64,000 nt of DNA from Paulinella micropora (lineage: Eukaryota; Cercozoa; Imbricatea; Euglyphida): NCBI GenBank assembly GCA_009731375.1, contig BJOX01000375.1, forward strand, positions 81,771-145,770, in the 5' to 3' direction. The notes beneath the pieces were generated by a model. It saw only the letters and a list, made by a program, of their open reading frames with translations, was not told where the DNA came from and searched no databases. Shown piece by piece: positions 1-13,709 of the stretch; within the stretch, counting starts at the first letter, position 1, and the number at the start of each line of letters is the position of its first letter. The translations under genes were made by a program, and so were the position numbers.

Positions 1-260
1 AAAGCGCCCCTTGCAGAACGAGCTCCCACCTCCATTACAGAGGGCCCAGTAAGCAGATGGAGTTTCGAGACTGTTCGACAGTCTAGTATAAACCGACAGA
101 GCACTGTGGGTTTTATTCCGGGCTCAACAAGCGAGAAAGGGCATCCTGAGGGAACAGGATTGTGCTTCCCGTCGCTATTTCGGCATGTGACTTACGGGCG
201 TATGGCTAGGCACACATAAGGCACCCCACCACGGGCCCAGCACACCCACACCATCCCCTA

Positions 261-1175
<915 letters not shown>

Positions 1176-1628
1176 ATGTTTAATCTATGGGCGTGGCTTA
1201 GCTTGAAAAGCCATGGCCTCCTATACTACCCCCGGACAAGAACTTTCAGCACCGGCCAAGCTGCACACCAACCACTGTCTCGCTGTGGTTGGTGTCTGTG
1301 CCCAGTTCAAGCCGAAAGGTAGCCGAGCCCTTTTGAACTATACGGGACAACACTAGAACACTCCCCAGGAGCGCGTGCCCTAAGGAGATGATGCCATGAG
1401 CAAGTCGAGGTTTCAGGAGTTCACGCTCGTTGTGAGTTACCTTTCTACAACCCCGACTTCATCAACCCTTTGCATCACGCCCCGACTTCATCAGCCATGG
1501 TCAGGAGTTGGTTGTCTGTTTAGCCCTTGCGCTGCGCGCGATTAACGGCGGACACAAAATCGTCATTGTAGGAGATAGTTAGATCTGAACCCTAGGCTGA
1601 GTTGCCAGTGGCAGAGACCGTCTCCAGG

Positions 1629-1629
<1 letters not shown>
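1176..1629. other. unique spacer, no gene seen
   Basis: Non-repetitive DNA of moderate GC between two GATA arrays. It holds an 11-bp perfect inverted repeat with a 9-nt loop (arms 1265-1275 and 1285-1295, ACACCAACCAC against GTGGTTGGTGT). I see no convincing coding frame and no tRNA. Confidence 0.5.
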
Positions 1630-1723
<94 letters not shown>

Positions 1724-2440
1724 GGATACCTGCCACTGTGTGGCAGGGGCCGGCCGGGGCAAAGCGCGCGCGGCCCACCCGGGTTAGCGGTAGAGGTGGC
1801 ACCGTCGCGCGCGACCTGGCCAGTGGTGCCACCAGCTGGCGTGATATGGGCGATATGTGTTTGGCCGAGAGCATGAGGGGCCCCTCCTGCGGAATGAGTG
1901 AGTGAATGAGTGAGTGAGTGAGTGATTGAGTGAGTGAATGTGAGTAAGTGAGTGAATGTGAGTGAGTGAGTGAGTGAGTGAGTAAGTGAGTAAGTGAGTG
2001 TGAGTGAGTGAGTGAGTGAGTGAGTGAGTGAGTGAGTGAATGAGTGAATGAGTGAGTGAGTGAATACATAAAGAAATAAAGAAAATTATACAAAAAAAGA
2101 GTGAAGAAATGAATGAGTGAACACACAAGAAATAAAGAAAAAATAGATTTTTAAACATGCAGAAAAATATAGAAATCAAGAGATCAAAAAATAATGTTGA
2201 AAAAACAAGCAGATAAAGACAATACATAAAATGAAGAAGTGAATACGTAAAGAAATAAAGAAACAAAGAAATAGACAAAGGAGTGTAAACAAACAACAAA
2301 GAAACAAATAAACAAACAATTAAAGGAAGTAACAAACAAACAAACAAAGGAGGGGGGGGGAAGGGGGAGAAGAAAAAAAAGTAGAAAGAAAGAAACTAAC
2401 CAAGAAACCAAGAAACAATCAATCAAGGAGATATAATAGA
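1630..2440. repeat. (GATA)n, (GAGT)n and A-rich repeats around a short GC-rich segment
   Basis: GATA array at about 1630-1722, a GC-rich segment at about 1728-1890, a (GAGT)n array at about 1896-2065, then degenerate AAAC/AAAG/AAAT-rich DNA to 2440. Long open frames here are low-complexity translations. Confidence 0.9.
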
Positions 2441-3395
<955 letters not shown>

Positions 3396-4002
3396 ACTTG
3401 TTAGGCTTTTGCATAGAAAGCTTGAAATGCGACCGTCGTGTCTCTTTGTTTACTGTGAGTTGAGATCTGAGTTGCTTAATGAAGATGAGTACAAATCGAT
3501 AGCCCCTGTCTGTCTGTCTGTCTGTCAGTACTTCACTTCTGTCTGTCTGTCTGTCTGTCTGTCTGTGTCTGTCTGTCTGACAGGCAGACAGACAGCTCAG
3601 GCAGAGAGTTCATACAGACTCGTAGCTGACTCTCGCCACAGATAAGAGAAGAGTCTCTACACGGACAGATTCAGGCCGACAGGTAGTTTAATAGGAACTG
3701 CTTATACTCCGAAAGACAAACCAGAAGCAGTACTACTTGCAGCAAATAGGCAACCAGTTAGGCAAAAATGGAATTAGAGGAAATTCTCATTCGGTTAGTC
3801 AGGCCGGGCCGCCGTCGATTCAAGGTGAACGTCTAACATTGATGAATCTACCAGAAAATTGTGGTGGTGATCTTTCTTTTCAATAGTTCTGAAAATATGA
3901 CATATTTTTAACAAAGCATGATTGAGTCATTTCTGAGCATTAAAAGATTGAAATTTCACCCTCCGAAGGGGGTACATGAAGCCGTACGTTGGCAGGACCA
4001 AG
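3396..4002. other. spacer with short (CTGT)n; no gene seen
   Basis: Mostly non-repetitive DNA with a short CTGT tract at about 3508-3590. The longest frame (3409-3645) owes part of its length to that tract and has no recognisable domain. Confidence 0.5.
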
Positions 4003-5196
<1,194 letters not shown>

Positions 5197-5429
5197 TGTA
5201 TGCATCACCCCCGGATAGCCGGTAAAAAGTACCTTTTCACACAGGTGCACCAGCTTGTTTTTCAGTATTATTTGTCCGGATTGGACCTGATGCCATTTTA
5301 TTCCTGGTCTGTTGCAGTTTTCCTTTTTGGCTTCACTGAGCTAATATAACGAGATATCATCTCATCTTTTGAGGACTGTGTTTGGTTGTATTACCGACTT
5401 TTTACGAGCTATCGTTGGGGGGCATTACA
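5197..5429 (+). repeat. 5' LTR of Ty3/Gypsy-type retrotransposon
   Basis: A 233-bp block starting TGTATGCATCACC and ending GGGGGGCATTACA, i.e. with the TGT...ACA ends of LTRs. A closely similar block lies in inverted orientation at 47269-47505; by eye they differ by several substitutions and small indels. It follows (TA)n directly, and a candidate primer-binding site and a gag gene lie downstream. It would carry the promoter, but I do not assign a TATA box because the flank is all TA. Confidence 0.88.
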
Positions 5430-6212
5430 TTTGGAGTCCACATCACTAGGGTGATTTCTTTCTGCTTGCCACACAGGCAACAGAGTGAATTTTCACTGAC
5501 CTGTCTCACACGGGGACGTCAGACGAAAACAAATACTCCAACAGAGCTCCCTCATGACTCTTTCACAAAACAAATAATTTGATTAGTCTCAAGCAGGTGT
5601 CTCGTACCCTCTAGCCCAATCAGTATCTGTGTGCTCACAAGGAGACATCAGATACAAACTCTCTGTCGTTCTTGCTGTTCTCACACAGAGACCAAGAAGA
5701 AGGAGGTGGACAGAAGAGTGAAGGAACACACACAAAACACAAACAAGCATAGGGACAGGAGCACAACACTTTACCCTTCTAGTTTGTGCATTTATCTGCA
5801 TTATCTCACACATACGTCAGAGTATTTTTGCAAATCTCTGATCGTTTTCTAAAGGTAGGTCTGAGAACCTATCCGACCGACTGTCGACTTCTCAAGGAGA
5901 GCTTTTCTAGCTTCTCTATTACTATCTGTGTGTAGGTCCAAGTGCCTCATACTAGATACAATATAGAAAAGAAGGAGGAGAAAGTAATCTGAGTAAGGAG
6001 GACAAGAAATCGAAGAAAGTCAAAGACTATTTTTCTCAAACAAAAACAAACATACAAACAGTGTTTCATAGAGGACAGGGAATCTTATTCTACCCTCTCT
6101 ATTAATTTCTCTCTTCACTAGTCAATCGACTGAAGGAGGAACAGAACACAAACGAACAAAAACCAAACATAGGAGCTGACACTGTCCTCCTGTTGATCAC
6201 TACTACGACATC
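5430..6212 (+). other. retrotransposon 5' leader
   Basis: About 780 nt between LTR and gag ATG. No long frame has a recognisable domain. This is the expected place for packaging and dimerisation signals, but none can be named from sequence. Confidence 0.55.
5432..5449 (+). promoter_or_regulatory. candidate tRNA primer-binding site
   Basis: Two bases after the LTR the sequence begins TGGAGTCCACATCAC. Primer-binding sites start with TGG, the complement of a tRNA CCA end, just inside the 5' LTR. The priming tRNA is not identified. Confidence 0.5.
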
Positions 6213-8924
6213 ATGTCGACAGAGACCGCCGAAGTGAGTGAATTCTCGGAGGCAGATCAAAGAAGAGAAGAAGAAGAAGCAGGAGGAGGAGGAGGAAGAG
6301 GATTGAATGAAGGAGGAGGAGGAAGATTGAATGAAGGAGGAGGAGGAGATGAAGGAGTAGGAGGAGGAGATGAAGGAGTAGGAGGAGGAGTAGAAGAGGG
6401 CTGGGATGATGAAGGAAGATATGGAGGAGACGAAGGTGGAGGATTTGAACAAGAAGAAACGGGAGGAGGAGGAGCATATAGTAATCCCTTACCACCTGCC
6501 TACACGGGAGGAGGAGGACGAAAAATGATCGACTTGATTCATAGTGATGGAGAGGAGATCACAGTGGAGGAACAACAGTGGGTGCAAGACCACTATGACC
6601 TCACTAAAGAAGAGTTTGATAACAAGATGGGGGGAGAGAAGGATACCTATGTGTGGATCCCTCAGGATCAAAGAAGAGAGAAAAGTCGTGCTAAAAAGGA
6701 TGTCTATATCCTATTATCAAACACAGCACAGCTCCTCGGCAAACTGGTCTCTGATCCAGAAGAGAGAAAGAAGATACAGCATATCAAGTTTGGGGATACA
6801 CACACCCACCTTGAATTACTCGATGCTATCTTTGGGGTGTACACTCAAACCCTGGTTTGGGAACGTACATACGGCCCACGATGTGAGGGTTACCTTCAAT
6901 ACACAAACCCAAGAGCAACGGCCAGATTCCTCGCGACTGGTCAGGAGGCAGTCGATGTAACAAAAATGAAGACCAATCTGGGTTCGAAAAACTCGAGTGG
7001 CATATTTCATTTTTTACCGATGGAAATGAAGGCCTTGGAGGAGGGGAAGGCAGAGATGGAAAAAAGCATTAAGGCAGCAGGAGAAACTCATCCTGTGATT
7101 GATGAGTTAGAGAAGACCGACAGAGTTCTAACCAAGATCAGACTGTTGATGGGTGCGTTACTGCACAAGGAGGCATGGAAGAGATGGATTCCTACCAAGG
7201 ATCACTCTGTCCTTAAATCACTTAGTAACGCACCACCGGTCGCCAACAAAGCAGGTGTTGACCAATATGTGGAGAAATATAATTTTCTCAGATCTGCTTC
7301 TGAATTGGTGGCCTTTAGCACTCATGCTCAAAAGCTGGTGATATCTGAGAAGAAGAAGGCGAAAGAGAATGAGGAGTTCGAGAAGACGATGAGACTGGAA
7401 AGAATGAAAGCAAAAGTGAGTGGTGCAAAGACACACCCTCCGACATATTTGACCCCACCAGCTCCTGCCCCACCAGCCCCTGCACCCTCGGGCTCAACTA
7501 CGGTGGTGGTCACAAACACGGAGAAGAAGGACAGACAGAACATCATAAATGCCTTCAAGGGGAAGAAAGGAGGAGTGGCAAGTCTCATGCTATATGCCAA
7601 GACGAGCTCAGACAAAGACTCTGATGCTTCGCTTTTGAGCAAGCTCAAAGAGATCAATGCCTGCATGAAGGCTTTTCCTTGCGACGAAACGCAGGAATAC
7701 GAGGCCCTTGTTACTGTTTTTGACCAATCTCTAGTCTCGGAGGGATTTGATCTGACACAGTACAAGTTTTTGAGAAAGAAGGAGGAGATTAAGAGAAACA
7801 ATGCAACAGGCCTAGACGCTCAGTGTGAACTGGCGGTGGCCACACTCATTTCATATTTTCAATCTCATGGATACCAGCATCTCTGCACTGGTACTCTCAT
7901 AGGATTTGAAATCTTTGAGACAGTGGCGATGAGTTTGAGGAGTGCTGTTGGCTTGGCGGCGACCCTTACGGAGGTAGTTTCCTCCTATGGGCTATTCTAT
8001 GGCCGCAAGTCGATCATCCTCTATTTCTTTTCGGCGTTACACACAGTTAACCCGAGTAAGCTTACTCAGCTCATACAACAATGCTCGACGTTTAGCTCAG
8101 TGAAGTCCAAGAACTTCCTCGAGACACACGTGTTCGAAAATACGGTTCAAAGCGTTGCTCCGTCAGCACTGTTTCAAGAAGTGATGAGTGCATGCTCAAA
8201 CATGGACTCGCTCACGGAGGCACATACGGCACAGGCAGGCGGTGTACCTGTTGGCGCACAAGCCACGTACACAAACAGAGTTGCCGGTTGGAAGAGACAG
8301 AGAGAGCCAGACCTGAAGACCGCATGTTGGAGGTGGTTCGCGGGCTTGCAGTGTAAGGCACAGATGGAGAACAGAGACTGCTCTTTCAATCATGATAGGC
8401 AGAACCCAACAGCAAGGGCAAATTTTCTGAGCAGGACGGAAGGCAAGGAACCGGGCCTTTTCAATATGCTTCAGATTGCCGCTGTGAACGAAGGTTGGTA
8501 TGCCAATATGTGTGATGATGAGGAGTTACGAGAGGCAATCATTACCTACATGAAGAGGATGAAGGAGAAGAAGGAGGAAAGGGAGAGACAAAAGAACTTA
8601 AAGGCCTCTCAAAGAGGACGAGAAGGAGGAGCAGGAGCAGGAGGAGGAGCAGGAGGACGAGGAGGAGGAGGACGAGGAACATGGAGAGGAGCCTCGAGGT
8701 GGCAGGGAACCCCTCAGAGAGGAAGAGGAGGAGGTCGGGGATATACCCCTTATGGAGGGAGAGCTGTTCGAGCTCCAGCCCCCCCACCCAGAGGAGGAGG
8801 AGGCTCGTGGGCAAGCTCCAACCCAAATTTCGGTCGAGCTCAGGCCTACAACACTGCCTCGGAGACCGATACGTCATCCTACCCGGACACTACTCAAGGT
8901 AATCGTTTCGAGGTGGTGGAATGA
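6213..8924 (+). CDS. Gag-like protein with CCCH zinc finger and RGG tail
   Basis: 903 aa from an ATG at 6213. In order: a Glu/Gly-rich low-complexity N-terminus (about residues 1-100); a long mixed helical-looking region (about 100-690) in the usual place of capsid domains; a CCCH-type finger with C705, C714, C723 and H727 (spacing C-x8-C-x8-C-x3-H); and an RGG/Gly-rich tail (about 800-870). Gag assembles the particle and binds element RNA; here a CCCH finger plus RGG box seems to replace the usual CCHC knuckle. I assign Gag from position (LTR, candidate primer site, then this ORF, then Pol) and nucleic-acid-binding features, not from a recognised capsid fold. The frame ends at TGA 8922-8924 and stays open beyond it. 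Confidence 0.72.
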   Translation: MSTETAEVSEFSEADQRREEEEAGGGGGRGLNEGGGGRLNEGGGGDEGVGGGDEGVGGGVEEGWDDEGRYGGDEGGGFEQEETGGGGAYSNPLPPAYTGGGGRKMIDLIHSDGEEITVEEQQWVQDHYDLTKEEFDNKMGGEKDTYVWIPQDQRREKSRAKKDVYILLSNTAQLLGKLVSDPEERKKIQHIKFGDTHTHLELLDAIFGVYTQTLVWERTYGPRCEGYLQYTNPRATARFLATGQEAVDVTKMKTNLGSKNSSGIFHFLPMEMKALEEGKAEMEKSIKAAGETHPVIDELEKTDRVLTKIRLLMGALLHKEAWKRWIPTKDHSVLKSLSNAPPVANKAGVDQYVEKYNFLRSASELVAFSTHAQKLVISEKKKAKENEEFEKTMRLERMKAKVSGAKTHPPTYLTPPAPAPPAPAPSGSTTVVVTNTEKKDRQNIINAFKGKKGGVASLMLYAKTSSDKDSDASLLSKLKEINACMKAFPCDETQEYEALVTVFDQSLVSEGFDLTQYKFLRKKEEIKRNNATGLDAQCELAVATLISYFQSHGYQHLCTGTLIGFEIFETVAMSLRSAVGLAATLTEVVSSYGLFYGRKSIILYFFSALHTVNPSKLTQLIQQCSTFSSVKSKNFLETHVFENTVQSVAPSALFQEVMSACSNMDSLTEAHTAQAGGVPVGAQATYTNRVAGWKRQREPDLKTACWRWFAGLQCKAQMENRDCSFNHDRQNPTARANFLSRTEGKEPGLFNMLQIAAVNEGWYANMCDDEELREAIITYMKRMKEKKEERERQKNLKASQRGREGGAGAGGGAGGRGGGGRGTWRGASRWQGTPQRGRGGGRGYTPYGGRAVRAPAPPPRGGGGSWASSNPNFGRAQAYNTASETDTSSYPDTTQGNRFEVVE

Positions 8925-10947
8925 CTGGAGGGGGAAGAAGAGAGGAAGGAGAAGACTGTGAAGTTTAACCCTAAAGTCACAGTGCTTTCTAATGCTGTTG
9001 TGCAGACTGGGCCAACGCTTCCTCTATGTGAAAACAAAGATGTGGGTACACAGAGACTGCAGCCCCAAGGTAGTCTCATACCCGTTCATACAGCACGGTT
9101 ACCAATGATAACTGATGCAAATAGGAAGGCGAGACTTGCGATGGAGGCGAGAAGGCCACTGGCAGACGTATCGCCTCGGCCAAGCAAACAACCACGAACA
9201 GACTCAATGTCTACGGTCGCGGCGGGTGGCGAGCAAAAAGACAATGTGTGTACTCAAGTACCACAAGACAATGTCGCTCAAATAGTAAACGCACCAGTAC
9301 CGCAGAATAATAAAAANNNNNNNNNNNNNNNNNNNNNNNNNNNNNNNNNNNNNNNNNNNNNNNNNNNNNNNNNNNNNNNNNNNNNNNNNNNNNNNNNNNN
9401 NNNNNNNNNNNNNNNNNNNNNNNNNNNNNNNNNNNNNNNNNNNNNNNNNNNNNNNNNNNNNNNNNNNNNNNNNNNNNNNNNNNNNNNNNNNNNNNNNNNN
9501 NNNNNNNNNNNNNNNNNNNNNNNNNNNNNNNNNNNNNNNNNNNNNNNNNNNNNNNNNNNNNNNNNNNNNNNNNNNNNNNNNNNNNNNNNNNNNNNNNNNN
9601 NNNNNNNNNNNNNNNNNNNNNNNNNNNNNNNNNNNNNNNNNNNNNNNNNNNNNNNNNNNNNNNNNNNNNNNNNNNNNNNNNNNNNNNNNNNNNNNNNNNN
9701 NNNNNNNNNNNNNNNNNNNNNNNNNNNNNNNNNNNNNNNNNNNNNNNNNNNNNNNNNNNNNNNNNNNNNNNNNNNNNNNNNNNNNNNNNNNNNNNNNNNN
9801 NNNNNNNNNNNNNNNNNNNNNNNNNNNNNNNNNNNNNNNNNNNNNNNNNNNNNNNNNNNNNNNNNNNNNNNNNNNNNNNNNNNNNNNNNNNNNNNNNNNN
9901 NNNNNNNNNNNNNNNNNNNNNNNNNNNNNNNNNNNNNNNNNNNNNNNNNNNNNNNNNNNNNNNNNNNNNNNNNNNNNNNNNNNNNNNNNNNNNNNNNNNN
10001 NNNNNNNNNNNNNNNNNNNNNNNNNNNNNNNNAAATGTCGTAAGACCGCCAATTGGGAAATCCCAAGTGTGCACTGTCACAGTTCCGACATGCCATTGGG
10101 ACAAAAAGTCTATTGATGACTTAATCGAGAAGCGAAAGGAGGAGATTATATGTGTCGCACAAAGAAGCCCGTCGTTGGCGAGATTCGCGGAAGGAGTAGG
10201 AACAGATGTCCATATTACTAACGGATACTGTTTCCATGCGAAAGTAGGAGAAGAAAAAAGGGAGGCGTTTGTACCAAGGAGAACGGGGCGAATCCCGGAT
10301 ACTCCACCAGAAACTATTAAAAGTTTTATTACTGATTTCTGGGGTGACGAGCCCACGTGGCCGCGTTCACTGTCTGAAGTGAAGAAATGCTTACGGACTT
10401 TATTCGAAAATAATAAGCCGTATACTATTATCCTGCCATATAATGAGAAGGCGATATGGGCGCAGGAAATAAGGGACCGGCTTATTGATCATCCTATACC
10501 GGTACCCTCTCGCAAGCAACAGCTAGTGGTGGCTTGTCGTATGGGAACTCGTGAGCAGAGCAGTGCATACAAGCGGAAGCTCAGAGACCTCGACAAGTTG
10601 AAATTGATACCGCAAGCATTCACATGCTTTGATGGTTTTTACACCCGTAAAGCTCCTTTGCAATACGCGAGACTCATTGACATGCTGGTGGAGCTCGGTA
10701 AAGATGATGAGCCGGACACGGTCACGTATGAAAAGACGGGCCTAGATGATGTCTCGGAAGAGGACTTAGGCTTGGAGGAGGACAGAGAACCCCTCAAGCA
10801 ACATAAGCAGATGTCTGATGAAGATTTTCAAGAGGCGGCGCGGAAAATATTGGAAGAAGGAGTAGGCACGGAGAAGGAGAAGGAGCTTTTAAAAGCCAAA
10901 TTAGAGGCGAACAAGGAAATTTTTGACCCTCCACATGCAGGTGGTGT
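8925..10947 (+). CDS. Pol N-terminal portion (incomplete, internal gap)
   Basis: The frame continues directly after the Gag TGA with no intervening stop and no early ATG, runs to a 716-N gap (9317-10032), resumes open at 10034 and is cut at a second gap (10948). The product should be the protease/linker region upstream of reverse transcriptase. I could not find a clear retropepsin DTG/DSG motif, which may lie in the gap. The last readable residues (KEIFDPPHAGG) resemble the linker just before RT in Gypsy Pol. The RT-RNaseH-integrase part is not here but at 48341-52048 on the minus strand. The missing link is roughly 60 residues by comparison with family layout. Confidence 0.62.
9317..10032. 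other. assembly gap (716 N)
   Basis: Run of N inside the retrotransposon pol region. Reading frame across it cannot be judged. Confidence 0.99.
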
Positions 10948-10957
10948 NNNNNNNNNN
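10948..10957. other. 10-N gap at retrotransposon/PolB junction
   Basis: The gap joins retrotransposon Pol on the left to the middle of a PLV PolB on the right, both on the plus strand. Similar 10-N gaps occur at 4976, 20148, 32272 and 53505, so these are placeholder joins and not measured distances. Confidence 0.95.
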
Positions 10958-12661
10958 TGGCATGGGTGTCCTGAGTGTTTCAATGGAAATGAACTAAACA
11001 GAGAAAGGTCTGTGAATAAAACATTTGGACAACTATACAAAGAAACTAAACTACGCGAAACTTTAATCAAGCAACATCCGGAAGTTAGTCAATTAATAAC
11101 AATATGGGGGTGTCAATGGAACAGGATACGAACAAAGGAAGAATTCAAAGGAGCAATAGAAGAGACATTAATTGAGCAAGAAGCAATCAATCCACGACAT
11201 GCTATGTTTGTTGGAAGGACGAATGCTCTATCTCTATACTGGAAATCTATGAATGAATATCAGTATGCCAAGTATATAGATGTGTGCTCTCTCTATCCGA
11301 CGGTTATGTACTATGACCCCTATCCTGTGAAAGACCACAAAGCAATAAGAGGAAAAGAGGCATATGATATGTTGAATAATAAAACAGCATTTGGTGTAGC
11401 AAAAATAAAAATACTACCACCTAGAGGACTAATTCACCCAGTCCTTCCATGTCAAGATAGAGGAAAGCTGATGTATTATCTATGTAATAAATGTGGTAAG
11501 GAAGGATTACAGGACAAATGTCAGCACTCTGACGAGGACAGAATACTGACAGGCACATGGGCGACACCACTTATTTACAAAGCAATACAAAAAGGCTACA
11601 GACTTATTAAAACTTATGAATTATGGCATTGGAATGAGCAGACAACTGAACTATTCAAAGAATATATTAAGACATTTCTAAGAGTGAAACAGGAATCAAG
11701 TGGCTATCCTTCAAATGTCATTACAGAAGAAGACAAAGACAATTACATTAAGGACTATGAAGAAAAGATGAAAATTAAATTAGATAAAAGCAAAATTGAA
11801 AAGAATGAAGGAAGAAGGGCAGTAGCGAAACTCTGTCTAAACTCACTATGGGGAAAATTTAGACAACAAAACAACAAGACACAAACAAAAATCATAAGGA
11901 GTGAAGCAGAACTATTCAAAATACTAAATGACAAGAAGATAAATGAAGTATCTATCAATATGATAAACAAAGAATGCCTAGAACTTTCATACAACCTACA
12001 CCCTGAAAAAGTATCTGACCCCTACAATACAAATATCTGTGTAGCACTATTTACAACAGCACATGCGCAAATGAGATTGTATGATATGATGGACAGATTA
12101 GGTAATAGAGTGTTATATCACGACACAGACAGCGTAATTTATTCCGTAGATGAAAAAGAAGGGCAGACAACAATACCGACAGGAGATTTATTGGGGCAAT
12201 GGACAGACGAATTGATAGATAAAAAGACAAAGGTAAGCAGAAAGATAACCACATTTGTTGGAGCAGGTCCTAAATCATACGGCTACATACTAAATGATGG
12301 AACAACCAAAATGAAATTAAAAGGATTTTCAATTAATTACGAGACTTGTAAAAAATTGAACTTGGTGAATATGTTTAGTATCATAGTCAATGGATTGAAA
12401 GTACAAGACACTGAACTATCTAAAAAGGCATACGAAGAATTAGAAGACCTACTAGAAACAAAAGGAGAAAAGTGTATAGCAAAGAATGTAGCAGAGGCTG
12501 GAAATGTAATCATACATACCAACAGCAAAATAACAAGAAACAAAAAGACAAAAACAATTACGTCAGAGCATTTACAAAAGATATTTTCATTTACTTACAC
12601 TAAAAGAGTAATTCAACCTCTAAAAGAAAACCAGATCACGACATTATCATACGGATACTGA
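10958..12661 (+). CDS. polB: protein-primed DNA polymerase B, C-terminal half (5' part displaced)
   Basis: 567 aa readable to TGA 12659-12661. Polymerase motifs in order: motif A with DVCSLYP (about 11281-11298), motif B KLCLNSLWGKF (about 11830-11862) and motif C YHDTDSV (about 12118-12138), the palm motifs of family B. The long insertions between motifs A and B fit the protein-primed subgroup used by Polintons, PLVs and virophages. It would replicate the linear element. It lacks the exonuclease half, which lies on the minus strand at 52049-54441. The first 66 nt (10958-11023) are repeated there with one mismatch. This C-terminal half has no internal stop or frameshift, unlike most PLV genes here. 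A hairpin pair follows the stop. Confidence 0.92.
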   Translation, partial: WHGCPECFNGNELNRERSVNKTFGQLYKETKLRETLIKQHPEVSQLITIWGCQWNRIRTKEEFKGAIEETLIEQEAINPRHAMFVGRTNALSLYWKSMNEYQYAKYIDVCSLYPTVMYYDPYPVKDHKAIRGKEAYDMLNNKTAFGVAKIKILPPRGLIHPVLPCQDRGKLMYYLCNKCGKEGLQDKCQHSDEDRILTGTWATPLIYKAIQKGYRLIKTYELWHWNEQTTELFKEYIKTFLRVKQESSGYPSNVITEEDKDNYIKDYEEKMKIKLDKSKIEKNEGRRAVAKLCLNSLWGKFRQQNNKTQTKIIRSEAELFKILNDKKINEVSINMINKECLELSYNLHPEKVSDPYNTNICVALFTTAHAQMRLYDMMDRLGNRVLYHDTDSVIYSVDEKEGQTTIPTGDLLGQWTDELIDKKTKVSRKITTFVGAGPKSYGYILNDGTTKMKLKGFSINYETCKKLNLVNMFSIIVNGLKVQDTELSKKAYEELEDLLETKGEKCIAKNVAEAGNVIIHTNSKITRNKKTKTITSEHLQKIFSFTYTKRVIQPLKENQITTLSYGY

Positions 12662-12662
12662 T

Positions 12663-12764
12663 GATATTTTATTCATGTCCTTTGGGCCTTCATAAAACAT
12701 CGAATGACATTAAAGCAAAAAAAAAAAACGATGTTTTGTGATGGCAACGCCAGAACAAAATATC
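12663..12764 (+). promoter_or_regulatory. paired intergenic hairpins (pair 1)
   Basis: Hairpin one is 12663-12701 (GATATTTTAT... ATAAAACATC), then an A-rich spacer, then hairpin two at 12730-12764 (GATGTTTTGT... ACAAAATATC). It begins two bases after the PolB stop. Same architecture as the other pairs in this element. Confidence 0.8.
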
Positions 12765-13053
12765 AGAAAAAAGGAATTTACAAAAAAAAAGAGAAAAAAA
12801 AGCAAAGGCATAATAAAGAATAAGCAGTGAGAGTTGAACCGCCGACAATGACGGACAACACCACCAACATACTAATTACACCACCCATTACGACAACAGA
12901 CAACAAATAAATTTTTTGTGTAGTGCTTGCTTCGGTTTCGTTTTTTTCCTTGCGCAATGTTATCACATGGTTTTTTTTGCGCAAAGTGATCTGAGAACCA
13001 AAGAATTCTTGGATCCCCGACCACTTTTCTGTCTCGCAGTTCTTCTTGAAGAG

Positions 13054-13519
13054 ATGAGCAACTTTGTTGATGATGAAGCCAAAAAGGATAATGAAATTTC
13101 TAGCGAAAGTGAGTTTGAAATAGAAAGAGAAGAAAATAATTGGATTGATTATTATTCTGACAAGACAAATAAGACAACAAAAAAGAACAAAACTTGTCCA
13201 AAAAAATAAGATTATTGAAACAAGAACTTGCGATGTTGAATCAAGACTGGAAGCAGTTTATGAGAGAGATGAGGAACTAAAACAAGACAAAAGACGAATG
13301 GAAGAGGAGAGAAAAGTTAAGAGACAGAGACTTAGAAAGGAAAAAGAGACTAATAAAGAAATAGCATTTTTGGAAAAGTGGTTAGAAAAAAATAAATTTC
13401 CAATGTCTCGCCAAGAGGAAAATTTCGCACGTAATTTAATTGAAAAAGGTGATACATTTGATGAAGTGATAGTTAAATATAAATTGTATGTTAATGAATT
13501 GAGAGACCGAGTGGCGTAA
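13054..13519 (+). pseudogene. unknown coiled-coil protein, frameshifted
   Basis: Starts at ATG 13054. The first part is acidic; after a frame change in an A-run near 13196-13206 a highly charged Lys/Glu/Arg-rich coiled-coil-like stretch follows and ends at 13519. About 155 codons in all. No family is recognised. It lies between PolB and the 13710 gene and is read in the same direction. The frameshift is in a homopolymer, so a sequencing error is possible. Confidence 0.5.
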
Positions 13520-13709
13520 AAAAATAGTTGTGTGATCTGTGCTGTCTGCCTACCCGCTCACTTCTCATCAATGATCACGACACACATTTCACAACAACAT
13601 AAAAGCACACATTTTAATTGATTATTTATTTTTACAAATTGTCAAAAAAAACTGCTTCAAGGCACTGCCCACACATGTTTTTTGTGCTTTTTGGTGTGGG
13701 GCAGGTACA

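Noticed and set aside
6102-6495. Ser/Leu-rich minus-strand frames opposite the gag start
   Set aside because: Antisense shadows of the Glu/Gly-rich coding sequence.
12828-12900. tRNA-like sequence on the minus strand with a B-box-like GGTTCAACTC
   Set aside because: Acceptor and T stems do not pair, and only about three anticodon-stem pairs form.
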